In this document: piece after piece, positions 15,052 to 17,945 of the stretch
Layout of the letters: every line of letters begins with the position of its first letter
Numbering within the stretch: position 1 is the stretch's first letter
Source: Planctomycetota bacterium
Lineage (GTDB): Bacteria > Planctomycetota > Planctomycetia > Pirellulales > Pirellulaceae
DNA length: 17,945 nt
NCBI GenBank assembly: GCA_029259935.1
Contig: JAJDEH010000212.1
Location: 1-17,945 of the forward strand
Direction: 5' to 3'
Translations under genes and position numbers: made by a program
Notes under the pieces: model-generated
The model's input: the letters and a program-made list of their open reading frames with translations, nothing else
The model's database searches: none
Told to the model about the DNA's origin: nothing

Positions 15052-15354
15052 TTAGCCCTGCTCATCATCGATCGGGGTTGCTCCGGGAGGAGGCGTTCCG
15101 CCGCCCTTCTTCACATACTGGCCGCGTAAGCGGGCATAGTCCTCGACCGACGGCAGATCGGCCTGCGTCTCGCCGCGCTCGATCGATTGCTCAAATAGTT
15201 TCTCTAAAAAAGGCCGGCACCAACCGCAACCCGTGCCCGCGCCGAAGCAATCCGCCATTTGACTTGCGCGGCGCGGTTGTTCGATTTTGATAAAATTCAT
15301 GACTTTGCGCCGCGTGACGTGGAAACAGAGGCACAGTTCGTCGTCCAACTTCAT
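15052..15354 (-). CDS. BFD-like (2Fe-2S)-binding protein
   Basis: A protein of 100 residues. CLCFHV (Cys8, Cys10) near the start and [11 protein letters not shown] (Cys43, Cys46) form the C-x-C ... C-x2-C ligand set of the Fer2_BFD domain, as in bacterioferritin-associated ferredoxin, NasB/NirB and CopZ-like proteins. Cys36 is an extra cysteine just before the second pair. Residues from about 65 are a proline- and glycine-rich tail ([13 protein letters not shown]) not found in Bfd, which is about 64 residues long. It starts four bases after the M20 peptidase stop codon, so the two are probably one transcript. A role in iron release from bacterioferritin or as a small redox adaptor is possible. 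No bacterioferritin gene is in the window. Confidence 0.83.
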   Translation of the reverse strand: MKLDDELCLCFHVTRRKVMNFIKIEQPRRASQMADCFGAGTGCGWCRPFLEKLFEQSIERGETQADLPSVEDYARLRGQYVKKGGGTPPPGATPIDDEQG

Positions 15355-15358
15355 CGTG

Positions 15359-16573
15359 TTACTCCTCGGTGGCGGTCGCCAGCCTCATGCCCAAACGGCA
15401 CGCCTCGAAAAACTCGTCGACATCGAGCGCTTCGCTGGTCATGTGCTGACTCAACTGGCCGCAACCGAGCGAGACCGACGGGATGCCGTGAGCCGTCAGC
15501 CAGTTGGCGTCGACGCCGCCGTTGGCGATGGCGAATTCGGGTTCGCGTTGGAGTGACCGAATGGCGGCACCGGCGACCAGCACACACGGCTCGTCACGCG
15601 AAAGCTTGAAGGACTCATAGTCGAGCCGCCCGTCGAAAGTCACGCTGCCCGTGGCTCCTGCGACGTTCTTAACCTCGCCCACGGCTCGCTCGAATGCCTG
15701 TTCAATTTCGTCAAGAATTCGCTTGCGAAACTTCGGGTTGTGGCTGCGGGCTTCGGCTTTCAGCTCGACCCGGTCGGTCACCACATTCGTCGCTTCGCCG
15801 CCATGGATGAATCCGACATTGCTGGTGCCATATCGGTTGCCCTTTTTGACCAATCCATGCCAGCCGTTTCGCTGCAAGTCGGCAATGGCCAGGGCGGCAA
15901 TGGAAATGGCGCTGATGCCCCATTCCGGCGCGCCACCCGCGTGGCTGGCCAGTCCCTGGATTTCGATCTGGGCCCGATAGCCGCCGGTGGCTCCGATCGT
16001 CATCTTCACGGGGCAGCCACCATCCCAGTTGAAGGCCAATCGCGGCCGGCCCAGCAGGCTCTTTTTGACCAGGCGCGCGCCATGCAGTCCAATCTCTTCC
16101 TGGACAAACCAGCAGAAAGTCAACGGCGGATGCGGCAGCTTTTTCTTCAGGATTTCAATGGCCGCATTAAGGATCACCGCGACGCCGGCTCGATCATCGG
16201 CGCCCAATCCCGAATTCGGATTAGCCGACCGAATTAAATTGCCCGTAAGCTTCGGTTTGGAACCAACGCAAATCGGCACGGTGTCCATGTGTGCCGTCAA
16301 CAACCGACGTGGCCCGCGGCCGGTCCCCGGCAAGGTCAAAACGAGGTTGCCCGTATCACCCTGGAGTGGAGCACGGCGATGCGCCGAATCGGTCCGGATC
16401 GCCGAGGCCGGCGCTCCAGCGCGACGAAGCTGTTTCGTGATGAATTCAGCAACTTGGGCTTCTTCACCGCTTTTGCCAGGAATGGCCATCAACTGAGTGA
16501 CCAGATCCAGGCATCTTTTCCGATTCGGTTCCGGTATCTTCGCGGGAATCGAAGCTTCTTGATTCGATTTCAT
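15359..16573 (-). CDS. M20 family metallopeptidase (PepT/M42-like aminopeptidase)
   Basis: A protein of 404 residues with the two-zinc M20 site complete: LLTAHMDTVP (His95, Asp97), GLGADDRAGVA (Asp126), VQEEIGLHGA (Glu159 base, Glu160 ligand), FNWDGG (Asp184) and GQLSQHMTSEALD (His377). The dimerisation domain lies between, at about residues 195-310 (GLASHAGGAPEWGISA, NVGFIHGGEATNVVTD). Spacing is closest to PepT-type tripeptidases, but the exact peptide specificity cannot be told. There is no signal peptide, so it is cytoplasmic. It is the first gene of the minus-strand group and shares the 101-base divergent gap (16574-16674) with the gene on the other strand. No convincing promoter hexamers were found in that gap. 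Functional ties to the downstream 2Fe-2S gene are not obvious despite the four-base spacing. Confidence 0.87.
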   Translation of the reverse strand: MKSNQEASIPAKIPEPNRKRCLDLVTQLMAIPGKSGEEAQVAEFITKQLRRAGAPASAIRTDSAHRRAPLQGDTGNLVLTLPGTGRGPRRLLTAHMDTVPICVGSKPKLTGNLIRSANPNSGLGADDRAGVAVILNAAIEILKKKLPHPPLTFCWFVQEEIGLHGARLVKKSLLGRPRLAFNWDGGCPVKMTIGATGGYRAQIEIQGLASHAGGAPEWGISAISIAALAIADLQRNGWHGLVKKGNRYGTSNVGFIHGGEATNVVTDRVELKAEARSHNPKFRKRILDEIEQAFERAVGEVKNVAGATGSVTFDGRLDYESFKLSRDEPCVLVAGAAIRSLQREPEFAIANGGVDANWLTAHGIPSVSLGCGQLSQHMTSEALDVDEFFEACRLGMRLATATEE

Positions 16574-16674
16574 TTCAACCTGCCCGAAGTGACTCTTGTG
16601 GATACTCTTGGAAACCCCTTATCCTAACGGAAGCAGTAAGTAGAGCCGACCCCCAAGACTCAAGCCCCTTAAAA

Positions 16675-17112
16675 ATGCGTTTCTTCATTGCCGGAATTAT
16701 GCAGGGATCTCGCCCCGATACGGCGCTTCACGAGCAGGATTACCGTGCGCGAATCCGACAGTCGCTGGTCGAGCATTTTCCGGAGGCCGAGGTCTACGAC
16801 CCACTGGCCGATCACCGGAATTCGCTCGAATATGAAGAACGGACGGCGCGCGAGGTGTTTTACCATCACAACCGGATGTGCCGGCAAGTCGACGTGGTGG
16901 TCGCGTTTGTTCCGCAAGCTTCGATGGGAACGGCAATCGAAATGTGGGAAGCACACGAACATGGCCGCGGCGTGGTCGTGGCCATCAGCCCCTTGACGCA
17001 CAACTGGGCGGTCCGTTTTTGCAGCCACATTGTCTATGCGGATCTCGACGCCTTTCTGGCTGCGGCGGCGTCTGGAGAATTGAGCCAGCAGATCGCAGTG
17101 AAGAAGCCGTGA
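16675..17112 (+). CDS. Nucleoside 2-deoxyribosyltransferase-like protein
   Basis: A protein of 145 residues. RFFIAGIMQG opens a Rossmann-like fold. EVYDPLADHRN recalls the substrate loop, VDVVVAFVPQASMGTAIEMWEA resembles the D-x-GTA-x-E block of nucleoside 2-deoxyribosyltransferases (Glu89 at the nucleophile position), and GVVVAISPL closes the sheet. The D before GTA is replaced by Met in this reading, so transferase activity is uncertain. Related folds cleave or sense nucleotides. Its TGA stop overlaps the rlmN GTG start (GTGA), so the two should be co-translated, although no functional link is known. No ribosome site is visible before the ATG, which follows CCCCTTAAAA. Family assignment is moderate. 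Confidence 0.6.
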   Translation: MRFFIAGIMQGSRPDTALHEQDYRARIRQSLVEHFPEAEVYDPLADHRNSLEYEERTAREVFYHHNRMCRQVDVVVAFVPQASMGTAIEMWEAHEHGRGVVVAISPLTHNWAVRFCSHIVYADLDAFLAAAASGELSQQIAVKKP

Positions 17113-17945
17113 ATCACCTTCTAGACCCCAATCCCGAATGCCTCGCCCAGTGGCTTGCCGAGCACGAAGTGCCAGCTTATCGGGCCGCGCAAATCCGTAA
17201 GTGGCTGTTCGAACGGCGAGCCGTCGGCTTCGACGAAATGACCGATTTGCCAAAGCCGTTGCGGACGGCGCTGGCCGCGGATTTCGTGTTGTGGTCTTCA
17301 CATGTCGTCGAGCATCAAAAAGCGGACGACGGCACGGAGAAACTGCTGCTTGAGCTACAAGGCGGTGGCCGCATCGAGTGCGTCTTGCTACGTGACGGCT
17401 TGCGGCGCACGATCTGTGTTAGTACTCAGGTCGGTTGTGCGATGGGGTGCGTGTTCTGCGCGAGCGGATTGGATGGCGTCGATCGTAATCTGACCTCGGG
17501 CGAGATCATCGAGCAAATGTTGTTGTTGGCGCGTCTGCTGCCGAGCGACGAACGCTTGAGCCACATTGTCGTCATGGGGATCGGTGAACCGCTGGCGAAT
17601 CTCGACGCGCTCTTGCCGGCGCTGGATGCGGCCAGCAGCCCCACGGGACTCGGCATCAGCGCCCGGCGAATCACGATTTCGACCGTCGGTTTGCCGCCCG
17701 CTTTGGATCGGTTGGCGGAAAGAGACGCCCGCTATCACTTGGCGGTTTCTCTTCACGCCCCCGACGACGCACTGCGCAACGAGCTGGTCCCGGTCAACAA
17801 GTCGATAGGGCTGGGCCCGATCTTGAAGGCGGCTGATCGATACTTCGAAGTGTCCGGCAGGCGGCTGACATTTGAATACGTCCTGCTGGCCGGCATCAAC
17901 GACCAGGCGCGGCATGCCGAGGCGTTGGTGGAGTTGCTGCGCGGT
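17109..17945 (+). CDS. rlmN: 23S rRNA (adenine2503-C2)-methyltransferase RlmN, 5' part
   Basis: The first 279 residues of a dual-specificity radical SAM methyltransferase (usual length about 350-370) that methylates A2503 of 23S rRNA and A37 of some tRNAs. The reading frame starts at GTG 17109 and is still open at the window end. Motifs: the N-terminal helical domain (YRAAQIRKWLFE), then TICVSTQVGCAMGCVFC, with Cys103 at the position of the catalytic methyl-carrying cysteine and Cys110/114/117 forming the C-x3-C-x2-C cluster site. Next are RNLTSGEIIEQ, VVMGIGEPLANLD (GMGEPL with M to I), ITISTVGL, LAVSLHAPDDALRNELVPVN and FEYVLLAGINDQ. The second catalytic cysteine near the C-terminus lies beyond the window. 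It overlaps the preceding gene by four bases. Confidence 0.93.
   Translation, partial: MNHLLDPNPECLAQWLAEHEVPAYRAAQIRKWLFERRAVGFDEMTDLPKPLRTALAADFVLWSSHVVEHQKADDGTEKLLLELQGGGRIECVLLRDGLRRTICVSTQVGCAMGCVFCASGLDGVDRNLTSGEIIEQMLLLARLLPSDERLSHIVVMGIGEPLANLDALLPALDAASSPTGLGISARRITISTVGLPPALDRLAERDARYHLAVSLHAPDDALRNELVPVNKSIGLGPILKAADRYFEVSGRRLTFEYVLLAGINDQARHAEALVELLRG

Noticed and set aside
16574..16674. Promoters in the divergent gap
   Set aside because: TTGTGG followed by TTATCC at 17 bases on the plus strand and TAGGAT on the minus strand match the consensus too poorly to report.
1..17945. CRISPR array, tRNA, rRNA, insertion sequence or phage genes
   Set aside because: No regularly spaced repeats, cloverleaf, rRNA-like sequence, transposase motif or terminal inverted repeats were found on reading both strands.

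Overview
This is GC-rich (high 50s percent), densely coding bacterial DNA that reads like a planctomycete, probably of the Pirellulales type. This is inferred from the mix of gene families: a PQQ-like beta-propeller lipoprotein, a Uma2-family nuclease, a lone MoxR-type ATPase, a BFD-like 2Fe-2S protein and frequent GTG starts. No rRNA or tRNA gene is visible, so the placement rests on gene content alone. No tRNA, rRNA, CRISPR array, insertion sequence or phage gene was seen, and no stretch over 300 bases lacks a gene.

Layout. Positions 1-12715 hold eleven plus-strand genes. (a) 1-3475: the 3' part of a phenylacetate-CoA-ligase/EhpF-like adenylating enzyme, an aldehyde dehydrogenase-fold (acyl) reductase and an iron-type alcohol dehydrogenase. 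Together they form a plausible route from carboxylate to activated acyl to aldehyde to alcohol. (b) 3573-5432: a PQQ-repeat lipoprotein and a Uma2 nuclease-like protein. (c) 5448-8319: a tightly coupled trio of a HemW-like radical SAM protein, a stand-alone GcvH-like lipoyl-carrier protein and a large protein with two 4Fe-4S clusters. (d) 8356-12715: a GT-C-type membrane glycosyltransferase, a DPM1/ArnC/GtrB-type GT2 and a ChbG/HpnK (YdjC) deacetylase. These resemble a lipid-linked amino-sugar modification pathway.

After a convergent junction at 12716-12732, four minus-strand genes occupy 12733-16573. Read in transcription order they are an M20 peptidase, a BFD-like 2Fe-2S protein, a MoxR-type AAA+ ATPase and a membrane-anchored SGNH hydrolase. 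A divergent 101-base gap at 16574-16674 leads to a plus-strand pair, a nucleoside 2-deoxyribosyltransferase-like protein overlapping the start of rlmN, which runs off the window.

The best candidate for an undescribed system is the trio at 5448-8319. A radical SAM enzyme of the HemN/HemW family is translationally coupled to an H-protein homologue with an intact lipoylation site, although no glycine-cleavage gene is present, and a ferredoxin-like protein follows five bases later. Its position downstream of the carboxylate-reduction trio may mean one larger pathway, but nothing in the sequence identifies the substrate. The GT-C/GT2/deacetylase set has a close parallel in Francisella FlmK/FlmF2/NaxD.
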